64,000 bases of DNA from Clarkia xantiana subsp. parviflora (GCA_036873135.1 JAPTYO010000015.1:10147683-10211682); one strand, 5' to 3'. Numbered from the stretch's first letter, positions 22,961 through 34,796 are shown. Numbers and translations: made by a program. Notes: generated by a model not told the origin, from the letters alone.

Positions 22961-23092
22961 ACTGTCCTAATTTAAGCTAAACCAATTTTTAACAACCCCG
23001 TGACCTTCCATATTTATATATTTCCTTTTTTAAACTCGTTACACATAACATTTTTAACGTGTTACATGCGCGTACCAAAATTAGGTGTTTCA
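22961..23092 (-). mobile_element. solo LTR (gypsy-like), part 2
   Basis: Minus-strand start of the LTR continued at 5175-3854. It begins TGAAACACC at 23092 and is cut by copia A after about 130 bp. See 3854-5175 for the TSD argument. Confidence 0.65.
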
Positions 23093-23097
23093 CGTTC

Positions 23098-24588
23098 CAA
23101 GTACGCCTCGTATCTCATGAGTATAAAGCTGCAAAATGTTTTATATAGACACAAATCATTTGATGTGATTCACTCGTAAACATACTCAGATGTGATGTTC
23201 AACATGACTCAAAGTTCTCGACTATCTATGCGACAAACATGGATCAAATACGCGACCTTCATATCAAGAACCATACCATTGTCATTTATCGTTCGTAATT
23301 CGTTTGAATTACTAAAATTTTGGTTATTTCTAGATTTAGAGTTATTGAATAAAGTTATTGTTGCTCGATTCGAAGCACGATTTGCTTATCAATTTAACGG
23401 TCCCGTCAAAGGGAACGATCCGAAACGAAAATACAAACCTACGGGCTAACCTTTAAGGTAAAAGTGGTCGAATAAAACGAAACGATTCACATACTTCGTC
23501 ATCTCAGTCGGGATAACTGAACTGAATAAACCCGTCGATTGCGTGGCTAGATCGAACGATTTAGCATTCCTTATTTGTTGGTACTCCATTATATGATAAA
23601 TTCTGTAATGATGAACATGTGCGCCACTCATTGGATTAAATTGAATTGAATTTTGGAAACGAAACGATTTATACCATGGGATAAACCTGGAATAGGCGCC
23701 ACGAGCGCGTGTACCTCGAAAGACGGAACACATCGTTTTCAGAGTACGAATTTAATGATGAAGTGTTTTAATGAATGAATGTCGAAATTTTCATTTGCCT
23801 CCCTTTGGAATAATTCCTACGATGAAAAGAGGTATGCTTCACAAGCTACCATGAACTCGTAAAGTATCAACTGACGCATAAGGCGAAAGCCCAATGCACA
23901 ATTCAGAGATTGATAAGTCTTTGAGATGAATTAGAAAATGAAAAGGATGATGTCGGTAAAATGACTCTGTCACTAAATGCCTTGAACGAGTAGTTTGGCA
24001 AGACATATCGATAATACACTTCAACTGGCATGGTTTGAAAACACAATGTTAGAGTTCAACGACCGACGTTCCCTATGGGTTGAAAAGCTGTTGACTCACA
24101 TCAATGTAGAACTATGTTCCAAAAAAATCGGTCAAACACGACGCCATAAAAGCTAAAAGGAATGATAACGAGGTGAAACTTATCATCATGCAACATTAAT
24201 TTGCGCATTAAACAAGTATTCGAACCAAGAGTACGAAAACTAATCTTATAGGATACATGTTTAAATTAGCTTGTGACAATGGTGTCGTGGTCAAAGATGA
24301 GACGTTACATTCCTTGATGACGAATTTCCAACGCCTGATGAATTGAAAACAGACGAAGTCTTGATCGAATTGGAACAGGATAACAATGATGGTCAGGTCC
24401 CACTTATTTCGAGTAGGAGATTTGAGCCAACAACGCAAGTGAATGAAAGAGTAAATGAAGATGAAGACATTTTCATAGTAAATCCAGTGGGAGGACACAA
24501 TCCTACCACATAAATCACTGTTGTTGAAGGTGCGAATCAAGTTGAACCTGATAATCACGTAGTTGGACCGCTGGATGAAAATCCAATA
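23098..24588 (+). mobile_element. outer copia element, middle internal region
   Basis: It resumes exactly where homology was lost at 3848 and is collinear with copia A from about 8520 to 9990. It is non-coding, and no gag, protease or integrase motif was seen on either strand. Confidence 0.7.
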
Positions 24589-24828
24589 ATGCCACAACTA
24601 CCCATTGTTCCCAGTGGGAGTGGATCAACCAACTTGGTTCCAGATCCTAGTGATCAAGGAATTAATCTCAGAGGTAAAATCTCAAGACCGAGAGTTCGTC
24701 CAAGAAAAGTTGTAGGTCAAGGTTCTAGCACTGCTCTTGTTCCCAGTAGGAGTGATGCTCCGATAGAAAGCATTATTCCAAGTGGGAGCAACTTTCAGAC
24801 TCTAGATGGGATAAATGAGCCTACATAA
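24589..24828 (+). CDS. copia fragment upstream of RT (Pro-Ser-Gly-Ser-rich)
   Basis: A short 79-residue frame with IVPSGSGS, LVPSRSDA and IIPSGSN repeats. It sits where copia polyproteins have the linker between integrase and RT. The DNA behind the repeats (CCCAGTGGGAG and variants) resembles the element's PPT. It is in a different frame from the RT ORF at 24951 and is probably a broken part of the same polyprotein. Confidence 0.5.
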   Translation: MPQLPIVPSGSGSTNLVPDPSDQGINLRGKISRPRVRPRKVVGQGSSTALVPSRSDAPIESIIPSGSNFQTLDGINEPT

Positions 24829-24950
24829 AATCAAAGGCATCAAAATTCTCCAAAGAAGTATCCCATCGAGAAGGGTGAGATATTCACCCTAACTTCTATT
24901 GACGAACCGGTAACGGTTCAACAAGCGTTGAAAGGACCTCAAGTAAATGA

Positions 24951-25769
24951 ATGGAGGAAGAGATCGCCTTAATGAAGGCCAATTCAGTATGGTCTTTAGT
25001 TGATTTACCTGCTAACCGCAGAGCCACAGGAGCTAAGTGGGTTCTGAAACTGAAACTCACTGCTGATGGAAATAACGAGCGATACAAAGCTCGACTAGTT
25101 GCGAAAGGATACACCCAGCTTCACGGAGAGGACTTTGATGAGACATACTCACCGACTGTGCAGTACACCACAGTCCGGGCAATCCTAGCCCTGGTCGCAT
25201 GCCTCGATCTAGGGCTGCACCAAATGGATGTTAAGACCGCATTCCTCCACAGAAACTTGGAGGAAGAGATCTATATGGAGCAACCAGAAGGTTTCATTAC
25301 TTCTGGTAACGAACGTAAAGTTTGTAAACTCCAAAGATCCATTTACGGTCTTAAACAATCGTCTCGGCAATGGTACAACAGATTCCACGAGGTAATCGTT
25401 GGAAACGGATTCGTGAATCTCCACGAGGATCCATGCGTGTATACAAAGACCTCTGAGTCTAAGTACGTCATCTTAACTTTATACGTGGATGACATACTCA
25501 TTGTTGCGAACGATGTAAGTTTCATGCATAAATCAAAGTCCTGGTTGGCATTTGTATTTGAGATGAAAGACATAAGAGAGGTTACGTACATCTTGGGCAT
25601 TAAGATTGCTAGAGATCGAGCCGCCCGGAGATTGTGTCTATCTCATGAAGCCTACATCAACAAACTTTTGAAAATGTTTAGATTACAAGATGCCAAACCC
25701 GTGGAGACGCCGGTAGTATTAGGTGCGCGTTGTCAAACGCGACGGCCCGAAGAACCAGCAAGAGCGTGA
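24951..25769 (+). pseudogene. outer copia reverse transcriptase
   Basis: A 272-residue frame covering the Ty1/copia RT domain. It includes GAKWVLKLKL, YKARLVAKGYTQ, Q-M-D-V-K-T-A-F-L with catalytic D93, IYGLKQSSRQWY, and the active site Y-V-D-D at 178-181 (LTLYVDDILI), then ILGIKIARD and PVETP. The domain is essentially complete. The frame is lost near 25730 and ends in an unrelated tail (TRRPEEPARA), because the usual continuation into RNase H is in another frame. Its copy in copia A is more decayed. Confidence 0.92.
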
Positions 25770-26512
25770 ACAGATGAGGAGTGCATAGTATTTGAGCATG
25801 GTCGGAAGTCTTATGTACGCCACGCTTTGCACTCGTCCGAACATCTGTTACGTTGTGGGCCTAGTAGCAAGATTCCAATCAGACCCTGGCTACCAACATT
25901 TAAAAGTTGTAAAGCGGATCATACGATATCTGAAAGGTACTGTGACTACGTACTGTGATATGAGGGCTGGAATTTGGAATTGACCGAATTCAGTGACGCC
26001 GACCATGGTGGCGATCCAGACGATCGTAAATCCACCACATGAGGAATGTTTCTCCTTGTTGATGCCGCCATTTCATGGACGAGCAAGAAGCAATCCCGTG
26101 TCGCACTGTCTACGATGGAATACGAATTTGTTGCTCTCTCCAAAAATACAAAGGAAGCGGTCTGGATGAAAAGGCTTCTTACTGCGCTGCTTGATGGCGA
26201 TGTCGGAGTAAGCCTGTGAAGGTATACTCTGACAGTCAGGCAGCTATTGTGGCAGTAAAGAATCCAAAGTACCATAGTAGGACTAAACATATTGATTTGA
26301 AATGTAATTATGCTAAATCTATGGTAGAAGACAATATAATCACTTTAGAATACTCGCCCACTGATGACATGGTAGCGGACCCATTAACTAAACCATTACG
26401 CAAAGAGACATTTGAAAAACATGTTAAACTGCTTGGATTGCGTAGGGTTGAAAAGTGGGCGTATATCTGTGATAACATTTTGATAATTGAAATTTACATT
26501 TTTGATAAATGA
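25730..26512 (+). pseudogene. outer copia RNase H, frameshifted
   Basis: It continues RT in other frames. 25792-25983 has SMVGSLMYAT, CTRPNICYVVGL and IIRYLKGT. After a further frame change, 26216-26512 has VYSDSQAAIVAVKNPKYHS, TKHIDLKCNYAKS and DDMVADPLTKPL, the conserved C-terminal end of copia RNase H. A TAG at about 25788 and at least two frameshifts break it. Confidence 0.9.
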
Positions 26513-28480
26513 GAGAATTGCAATTCGAGTTTATGATTCATCGACGTCATAATGTTTGATTACATCGGATTTTACGGTCTATAAACTAAATCGTAGGAGG
26601 ACGCAATCCTCTGCCTAAATTATGTCGAATGTGGGCCTTGCCTTGTCACATGGGCACGGTCATCTTGTAGGAGAGGGGGACCTCTGCAGGAGCAAGAGTG
26701 GCTAAGAACCAGTTGGATAAAATGTTACACAAAACGATCATTTGGTTTAGGAGTAACACGACATGATCTTTGTTTTGCACATCGCCGGTGATGAATTCTG
26801 TTCGTCATTAACCACATTCTAGGCTAGATAAAAATCTGCGAGAGCATCGTTGACATATCCCACACCTGACGATGTTTGGGTATGCTATCGACGCGTGCTT
26901 CATACCAGTGTTATCAGAACCAGAACGGTTCGGCGGTCCGACCGGGTTCGAACCAAAACCGGAGTCTTCAACGGTCCGGTTCGAGCAAATCTGGAGGATG
27001 TAAGCAAACCCGGTTCGATAGCTTGTTTTGATGAACCTGCCGGTTTTGTGCAGAACGGGCGGTCCGCCGGTCTGCCGGTTCGGTGCTTAGAATAGAGAAA
27101 AAAATGAAATTCAACTTAAATAAATCGATTCATCTTCAACCCAAACCCTACATAGCAGAAGACGTACACATATCCAATTCAATCGCAGAAGCACATAGGT
27201 CACTTGAACTCCGGGGAGGTTTTGGGATGAGTTATCCGGGAAGTAGCGCACGAGCTTGGCGCCGATGTATGGAAGAGAGGGGTGAGAGGACCACGACGAC
27301 ATCAGAAGGAGGGAGGACGCCGATGAAAGGTCGTAGCTTTGGCAGATCAAGGTTCGGACTGATGACGAGATGGAGGAGAAGGAGGAGTGGAAATGATCGA
27401 TCTACGATTGAAACAAGAGAGGGCGGCGTTGATTGAAACAACGTCGATTACGATCGGCGATTGAATCGAGGACGCCATTGTTGTTGGTTGTGAGATTGGA
27501 ATTGTGGATTCAAATATGGGTCCATGTCGAGAAGAGAGGAGAGGTGGGTTATGCGTGGGTGGTGAAGGAGAGAGGAGGAGATATGTGAGGAGAGAGGAGA
27601 GGTGGGGGTGGGCTGCGTGAGTGAGTGGGAAGGAGAGAGAGAGGAGGAGAGTGGAGAGATGTGAGGTGAGATCAGAGGGGGACTGGAGTTGGAGAAGAAG
27701 AATGACTTAGAGCGGCCGGACCGGGTTCAAACCCGGTTGAACCGCGTGAACCGTAAACCGAACCCTTGACCGATTCGATGCCCGGTCCGGTTCTGAAAAC
27801 ACTGCTTCATACTACGCGTGCCATGTTCGACCACGGGGTCATGCTCGGTTGTGCTAGGTAGAATCCTTGAGATTCGGATGGGCGCAAACTTCTTCACCTC
27901 GAGCGTGTGATTGATCCCGGGAGCCTTGTAAAGAAGCACCCGAAGTATCTTCATGGACTCATAACTCATATCTAAGGTCGAGCTCAATGTTCGCTTCCCG
28001 GCGCATGAGCGCAATGCTGAAGAAAAATGCCAAGTTACCACGTCTTTGGAAACCAGTTGTGTTTGACTAAGGATATGAGCGATGGGGATGGTCAAGTTCA
28101 CATGTAATTCACCGACTCTTGTATTCACTAGGTGGCCACCAACCGGATATTAGTTAAGGTTATGAATACTTGTACTAATGGCTTGGAAAAGTATTCCTAT
28201 GTGGAAACTGGGCAATTGGAGACTTAACATTTGACCTAGGATAGAGCGCGATACAATTTGATTTTTTTAACAGGTTGATTTGAGATAGGGAATCAACGTT
28301 CCGCGGGAGCTACAACACTCCTAACAAATGAGTAGCACGATGCCCGTCGTTTCCGCCAATCGCACGGCAAACCTCGTATAAACTATTCGGAAGCAGGGGA
28401 AAGATCAGAAGAGTGAAATGTTGATGTGATTTGGACAACAATACATTAACAGGCACCCTTCCATTCCGGCGAGTGGGAGC
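26513..28480 (+). mobile_element. outer copia 3' untranslated region and PPT
   Basis: Collinear with 21241-22370 of copia A, apart from the hAT insertion at 26906-27804. The polypurine tract GAGTGGGAGC is at 28471-28480, directly before the LTR. Confidence 0.75.
26906..27804 (+). mobile_element. hAT-type non-autonomous element, 899 bp
   Basis: The termini are CAGTGTTATCAGAACC and, inverted, CAGTGTTTTCAGAACC. The 8-bp duplication CTTCATAC (26898-26905 and 27805-27812) is exact, and the uninterrupted site is seen in copia A near 21690. The ends are rich in CCGGTTCGG motifs; the middle is GAGAGAGG-rich and shows no transposase. ORFs inside (27083-27436 and its antisense shadows) have no recognisable domain. 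Confidence 0.9.
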
Positions 28481-29075
28481 TGTTAGAATATGGTGATTGG
28501 GCGCCGTAAATGGACGCCCGTTAATATGTATATGTTACCTAAGAAATTGGGTAAATGTCACATTAGGGAAATTGGGCTTGACCCAAATCCCAATTGACAT
28601 GAGATGCCCAAAATTGGGCCTCCCTTATACGCCAAGGTCGGCCGAAACTTGTGTATGGGCAAAGTGGACTTTTGTCCACTTTGCTCCTCCTATAAATAGG
28701 GAGTGTTAGGGGTTTTATTAGGGTAATTCACAATTCCTCATTTGTGGTGATTTGAGAGAAAAACCCTCCTCCCTAAACATTTTTCGGCCAAACCTATACT
28801 TCACCAAGGGTGTGCCAATTTGTTTTGAGCAAAATACTCCGGAGATCTGTCCCTGCCAAGAATCGATCAAAGGCTTTGCTGTGGAGACTATACCGCGTAG
28901 GACTTCCTTAACAAGAACCTCTACGGGTTCCGTCCAGTGGATCGAGAACTCCCTCAGCAAGATCTTGGGACTACGGAAAAGGTTAAAGGTATGTGCACAT
29001 CTTCCGTTGCGTAATAGTGATTACTAGCATGTACCTTGTTTATGTTTCCGTAGTATTTAGCCTCGTAATCCAACA
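28481..29075 (+). repeat. outer copia 3' LTR
   Basis: It starts TGTTAGAATATGG after the PPT and ends TAATCCAACA. It has the hairpin (28661-28682) and TATAAATA (28691-28698). It is clearly diverged from the copia A LTRs and is the closest relative of the 290-731 fragment. Confidence 0.88.
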
Positions 29076-29440
29076 CAAGACACTACTTGCAGATTTTGTG
29101 TGTTTTGAATCCGTTATTTGGTCACTTTCAAGATAACATTTTGCAAGACGCGACTTGCAGATTTGGTGCATTTTCAAGATCCGTTATTGGAACGTTGCAT
29201 GCGACCTCTACTTGGTGTTATTTCCTAAGTAGGGTGTTTTTCGATGGAGACGTTGTACAAGACGCTTTTCGATGGAGACGTTGTACAAGACGTTACTTGT
29301 AGGTTTGGTGCATTTTCAGAATCTATACATACCAAGGAACATTCATTTCATTAGCTGCATGTGATACTTACATTGTTGCATATAAATGGAGTCCTAAGAT
29401 CTCCTTTAAGTAATATATATGATATGTAAAAATAAATGGA
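29076..29440. repeat. unclassified repeats downstream of the copia LTR
   Basis: Three degenerate copies of a CAAGAC...ACTTG(C/T)AG...TTGGTGCATTTTCA segment lie at about 29076, 29143 and 29292. A tandem duplication with a 27-bp unit (TTTTCGATGGAGACGTTGTA...) is at 29238-29291. No gene or known element was recognised. Confidence 0.6.
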
Positions 29441-29611
29441 TTATTATATATCGACGTGGATTGCTTCCTCTTCTACTTGGGAGGCGTAAGCGTCCCTTGC
29501 GCTGGATTTTTCGCCACTAGCCCCAAACCTCTATGAATGACGTATGTTCCTTCCATGTAGCTCTAAAATGCGAGTAATGGATTTTTGTTCAAATCGTGCA
29601 GACGGCGCCAA
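29441..29611 (-). pseudogene. gypsy-3 5' end: PBS and start of a gag-less ORF
   Basis: On the minus strand a TTGGCGCCGTC PBS lies at 29601-29611. About 45 bases on, an ATG opens a frame starting MEGTYVIHRG and continuing with ARDAYASQVEEEA. It is the counterpart of the gypsy-1 ORF at 18926 (MASVYVIHGG ... AREAYMAQL). The element is cut off near 29441, so only the first ~40 residues remain. Gag is missing at the same place as in gypsy-1. Confidence 0.7.
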
Positions 29612-30282
29612 TGATAGATCAAGTGTGTCTGGGCAGTCACTTGATGTGCATCACCAACATCGGATCCTTGTAAGTCGACCGCTTCTTTTCGTGATTCGTT
29701 CCTTGCTAGCCTGCAAAAGGGCTGAGCCGGGGATGCGCCCGGCGAACCCTCGTTGATGCTTAAATGAGAACGCTGTTCTAGAGAGAGAAAGTATAGAGAA
29801 GGCAGAGCTCAATATATTGTGAGAGTCATACCCTTGAATAGGAAGGCTTGATCTCTATTTATAGAGATCATAGAGATCAAGGATCCTTAACCCGGTCAAG
29901 GACAATGCTAACCCAGGATAGTAGATATTCGCAGATAGTAACAGGGTTTAGGTCTGTTTGGCATGGGAGGGGTCTACTGTGTTTGGTATAGTCCACGTAT
30001 GCAAGTGCGGGTATTGGACGCGTCGACAAGGCCTTCAAAGGCGCGACCCGGGTGAAAGTCACTCGGGCGTCGGGATCACCCACCAATCGGACCACTAGTC
30101 CGACTAAAGGGTGCTCCGATCAGACCAGTCGCGGTCCAGATGGGCTCTTCTTCCGTCCTAACCGTTTTTTACTCAAAGGGGTGGCGTGGTCGTGTCAATG
30201 TTTCTATTTGCAATCGTGTATGGGGTCGACGTGGCGACTAAGTTAAGATTAAGACGACATCAAATCAGGCGTATATCCATCA
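29612..30282 (-). repeat. gypsy-3 5' LTR
   Basis: It begins TGATAGATCAAG next to the PBS and ends GCGTATATCCATCA, the same terminal motif as gypsy-1 and gypsy-5. It contains the GCACGGAG-equivalent GGGATGCGCCCGGCGAACCCTC segment and a TATTTATA at about 29854. No partner LTR lies in the window. Confidence 0.8.
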
Positions 30283-30372
30283 ATCGTGTTTGTCTTATTT
30301 AACCTATAAATTGTTCTTGGAAGCGATCTTTGCGAGAAAACAATATATGAAACATAATTAAGATAAATACAA

Positions 30373-30908
30373 GGGTTAATAACTAAAAAACTGTCCAAGG
30401 TTTACCCTATGATAAAATTAGGTGTTTGAAGTTTGAAATGTTAAAATGGACTGTCCCAAGTTTCATTTTTGTTGAAATTTGGTGTCTCGGTGTGATTACT
30501 TTAGAGAAGTCAATTCCAACGAAACCGTCTGTCAAATTCAAGCTCTCATACACACTCCATTCTCGTCATATTGCCGGGACCGTCACCGAAAAAGTTGGTC
30601 ACATCCGGGCAAGTAAATCTCGCTCTATTGTCCTTGGAAAATGGCTCTACACCACTCTTCTAGAAACTTTTTTTTTTTTAATGTTCAGTTTTTAGGTGAA
30701 ATTTGACGATTTTGTGAAAAGTAAAGAGTGATTGATTATGTGTGGGTTGGTGGGTTGATGAAAATGATTGAATGGAGATGAAAAGACGCACAAAGACACC
30801 AAATTTCAACAAAAATGAAACTTGGGACAGTCCATTTTAACATTTTAAACTTCAGACACCTAATTTTAACATAGGTTAAACCTTGGACAGTTTTTTAGTT
30901 ATTAACCC
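30373..30908. mobile_element. Mutator-like MITE, 536 bp
   Basis: Long terminal inverted repeats of about 110 bp begin GGGTTAATAACTAAAAAACT at both ends. The flanking 9-bp duplication TAAATACAA (30364-30372 and 30909-30917) is exact. Long TIRs and 9-bp TSDs define Mutator-like elements. The interior is unique and has no transposase. Confidence 0.93.
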
Positions 30909-30917
30909 TAAATACAA

Positions 30918-31410
30918 TATATAACATATTTTCGTATCACGTGAATAATTTTATTGTTATTTACGTAACAATGTAAAAAACGGAAATTAATTTGGCAATT
31001 GACCAATTTATAAATATTCAAATAATCATTACAACATTTATCATCATAAAAACTTGTCATTACCATTTATACTAAAAAAAATTGGCCAATATTTATTTAT
31101 ACCAAAAGTTTTCATGGCACAAATATAATATATTAATGTGATTATTATTAAAAAAAAAAAATCAAAAGTTACCCCTATGTGAAAATGAAATAAAATCCCC
31201 GATCAAGTTGAGTGAAAAAAAAAAACATATTATTCTCACAAATATTTGAGTTATGTTATTGCAATTTCATATGCTTAACGTAAACGTAATCAAAAGTCAA
31301 AAATCTCTTTATTCTTAAATCTTATCATCCTTATTTTCTTCATGTGTTACCAATAATAAGAGGTTATCAATAATTAACAATACAAACATTGTGGTTGCGG
31401 GGAGCTAGAT
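30918..31410. other. AT-rich spacer
   Basis: No ORF, repeat or known element was recognised. It probably includes the broken 5' side of gypsy-4. Confidence 0.4.
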
Positions 31411-31945
31411 TTAAAGAATCCTTAACAGGATCGATTGTGGACATAATGAGCCCAAATATGGTCATAATACATAGGTTTGTTGACAATTCGAAAGAAGTTG
31501 GGCGTCGAAGAAATGTCCTTAAAGGAATCAATTGTTGACAAAATGGGCCCAATATGGTCATAATACCTAGGTTCGTCGACAATTCGAAAGAAGTTGGGCT
31601 TCAAAAAAAAGTCCTTAACTCAATCGATTGTCGACACAATGGGTCAAAGATGGTCATAATACCTAGGTTCGTCAACAATTCAAAAGAAGTTAGGCGTCGA
31701 AGAAAAATTCTTAACGGAATCGATTGTCGACACAATGGGCCTAAAATGGTTAATACCTAGGTTCGTCGGCAATTCAGAAGAAGTTGGGCGTTGAAGAAAA
31801 GTCCTTAACGGAATCGGTTGTAAACGTATTGAGCCCAAAATGGTCATAATACCTAGGTTCTTCGACAATTCGAAATACGTTAGGCGTTTAAGAAAATGGT
31901 TATAATACCTAGGTTCGTCAATAATTTGAAAGAATTTAGGTTTTT
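31411..31945. repeat. gypsy-4 minisatellite, 96-bp unit, ~5.5 copies
   Basis: The segment GGTCATAATACCTAGGTTCG recurs at 31460, 31556, 31652, 31748 and 31842, with a partial copy near 31897. Each unit holds TCGATTGT(C/T)GACA and TCGTCGACAATTCGAA. Its position upstream of an antisense ORF and a 3' LTR matches the repeat arrays of gypsy-1 and gypsy-5. Confidence 0.92.
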
Positions 31946-32376
31946 AAATACATAAGTCCTAGATCGATTGATGATATTATATGCTTGAAAATGACTATTA
32001 TGTCCAAAGATTATCGACAATTAGAAAATAGGTGTTGTCTTCAAGAAACTTGAAGATAAATTTAATTGTTGCCTTTACAAGACAAATGATGAAAATCTAA
32101 AGCTTAAGCAACGACTCAAAATATATTAAATAAAAAATACAAAGGCTAAAGCAGCAAAAATACTTCTTTATTGACAAAATTATCAGTTACAAAGGAAATA
32201 GAAAAATATGATACGACATTGAAGCTTAAGCGTTTCCTCCAGAATTGTCGCTTTTTTCTGCAGTTACATTTAAATACTGTTGAAGGAGGGGCACTTGAGA
32301 AATGGGAAATCATGCTGATAAGCATTGAGACCTTCCACAGTGTCGGCAAAAGACATGAAGAGCGGGTCTGAAGCAG

Positions 32377-33990
32377 TCACTGCGGCGTCCTCCTGATATT
32401 CAGGGCTAGCTTTGTAGCTAGCAATGGCCCCTCCAAGGCGACCTTGAACTTATCTGCCTTTGGATTTGAAGCCTCAACCTTCCCGCGAAGAACAGTAGTC
32501 TCGATACGGAGACGATCGTTCTCCCTACTCATTTTTTCTGAAAGTTGGCGAAAATCCCCGGTAAGAGAAATGTAAACCTTCAAAGCTTCGCGACACTTTT
32601 GGAGATCTCTCCCCGTATCAATTGAAACCTCGGTTAACCGAGCAAGGTCATCCTCCATTCCTCCTATTGGAGGTATTGCTTCTCTCCTTTACCAACTTCA
32701 GCTTGGAGGTTATGAAGTTTGCTCTTGCATGAATTCAATTCTCCAAGAAGATCCATCATCAGTCGAGAGAACTAAATAGAACTTTGAGAAGTTTATCAAC
32801 GAAAGAGGAGTCGAGAATAAGACAAGCAAAAAAAAAAAAAAAATAGAAGCTAAAAGATACAAAAAAAGGGACTGGGTTATACCTCGTCTTGTTTTTGAAG
32901 AAACAGGCGAGTCGACTTTTCCAGCTCACTAGATTTCATCTTCAAATGACGACGATCTTGATGAGGGACATAGGCATTTTAATAAATGGAGAGCTAAGTC
33001 ACAATCAGCTATGAAATGACCTCCTTTGAGAAGATATTTCCCTAAAGAGGCTAAGGGATTCCAGTCAATATCCCTAGTAGAGCTACTAGAAGCATTCAAA
33101 ATTTCCCTACTAAAAGAGGGACCTTCATATTTCAAGCGAGTCGATGATGGTGATCGAGAAGATTCAGACACATCCTTGTCCCTTGATTTGCCTCATGTAT
33201 ATAATATATATATATACATAAGGAGCTCTGCTCTCAGAAGAAAATAAGAGATAGGAGAAGCAAAATACATTGGGCATCAAAAGAAGAATCCCGGGTCTTA
33301 TCAAGAGGAAGGTCAGAAAGATTTAATGAAGGATCTTCAGTGCTTTTCCTTTTCCTAGAAGACTCAGAAGGCGCCACCTCTTCGGAGGGGATAACGATGG
33401 ACCATCACTTTCCCCTCTCTTTTTTTCTTAGAAGCCTCGGCAGTCGGTTCAGCCGAAGTCGAGATAGTTGTAAGATCAATTGGTGCCTCGCAAGACGTTC
33501 CGCTTGCCTTTTCTTTAAAAACAACAGCTGAAGGAGGAATGTCGGTGGCCGCCTGTTGGCAGGCATGAAATAATGCCTTAAAGATACCTACAAGAGAATA
33601 ATTATCAAGATTAAACCAGATTTCTTTATATCTCTATAAGAGGTGGAGATCAAGGCATTACTGGAAGGAACACCAGATGCCATGGGAACTCTCACTAAAC
33701 AGCCGGGCCAAGAATAAAATTTGGGAAGGTAGAGCAGAGTGGAAAATGATTGAGAATGATTTATGGTATTTATACTTGGGACAAACCATCAAACAATCTT
33801 CTCGAAGAAGCTTTTCCCAAGACGTCATAAATAGGCGCAATGATTAGAAAAATTTCCGTTGGAAGCTCTGCGCACGAAGTAAGGTGACCTTTGAGTTCTC
33901 CCAACTGCCCCAACGATAAAAAAAGGCCAAATAGATAGCTAACTCCCCGAAAAATAGAGAAATTCCCACCAGAAGATCTCAGGGACAATG
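32377..33990 (-). pseudogene. gypsy-4 antisense ORF, degenerate, multi-exon
   Basis: On the minus strand, 32377-32658 encodes a coiled coil (LQKCREALKVY, LSEKMSRENDRLRIE, KADKFKVALE). 32929-33171 encodes a Ser-rich segment that runs on into a short heptad region ending KQDE before a GTATAA donor-like site. 33658-33988 contains further frames with no recognised domain. The arrangement (antisense to the element, between tandem repeats and the 3' LTR, ending in a coiled coil) matches the antisense ORF of gypsy-1. Stops and unclear splice sites suggest it is dead. The product's role is unknown. Confidence 0.5.
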
Positions 33991-34038
33991 AAAATGATAC
34001 TCGACAAGTCCTTGTTATCTAAATGAAATCAGCGACTC

Positions 34039-34054
34039 ATGCCTCGGGGGCAAG
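34039..34054 (+). other. gypsy-4 polypurine tract
   Basis: TGCCTCGGGGGCAAG directly precedes the LTR and shares the CTCGGGGGCA core with the other Tat-type elements here. Confidence 0.75.
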
Positions 34055-34796
34055 TGTTGAGTTACTATTCAAGATAGTCTGAGGTCGATAGTTGGTAAGT
34101 CGAGGCAGTTAAAGTCGAAACTCCAAAATAAAAGTCGACTACTACTTATGCACAGAATGAAGAGACGAAGACAAATAGTCGACACTCTCTTCTTAGAATG
34201 GCGACAACCACGACGACCTTAGAAGACAAGGGCGACATCTCTTAATGAAAACTTTCTCTAAAAAGAGTAAGGCGAGGCGGAAATCCGACCTCCTTGAAGA
34301 AACCTTTCCTCTTAAGGAAGGAGACCAGGTGGGTGCCTACTTATCAACTACTTCTACCGCCATGAAGAAACCTTCATTCTTAAGGAATGATGAGGTGGCG
34401 ACCTATTTGTCACCTACTTTTACCGCCATGAAGAAACCTTCATTCCTAAGGAATGATGAGGTGATGACCTACTTGTCACCTGCTTTTGCCAACTCAGGAG
34501 AGAAACCCTTCCTAAATTGTAACCTCCATATAAAGTCGGTAAACTTCCCCTATAAATACTCTTCAGTATTCTCATTATTGATACACACAATTATTATTTC
34601 TCATATTCATTACTGACTTAAACTTCAGAGTGGAATATGGGGTAAATCCTCACCCCTTTTTTATGTTAACGTCATAGACCCTTACAAAGGAAACTAAGTA
34701 CCCGAGAGGTCGAGATAGACACCTAAATGAGCTTCCAAGTCAACTTCCTAAAATCCATCCCCGAAAGGTAAAGGTATGACGATTCTTGATCCAACA
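34055..34796 (+). repeat. gypsy-4 3' LTR
   Basis: It starts TGTTGAGTTACTATTC and ends GATCCAACA. TATAAATA lies at 34551-34558. Three tandem copies of a 66-68-bp unit (GAAGAAACCTT...) start at 34296, 34364 and 34430. The ORF at 34245-34616 is only a reading of these repeats. No partner LTR is in the window, so the element is 5'-truncated. Confidence 0.75.

Noticed and set aside
27083..27441. 117-codon ORF inside the hAT element
   Set aside because: It is Arg/Glu-rich with shadows on the opposite strand, has no transposase or dimerisation motif, and overlaps GAGAGG-rich sequence.
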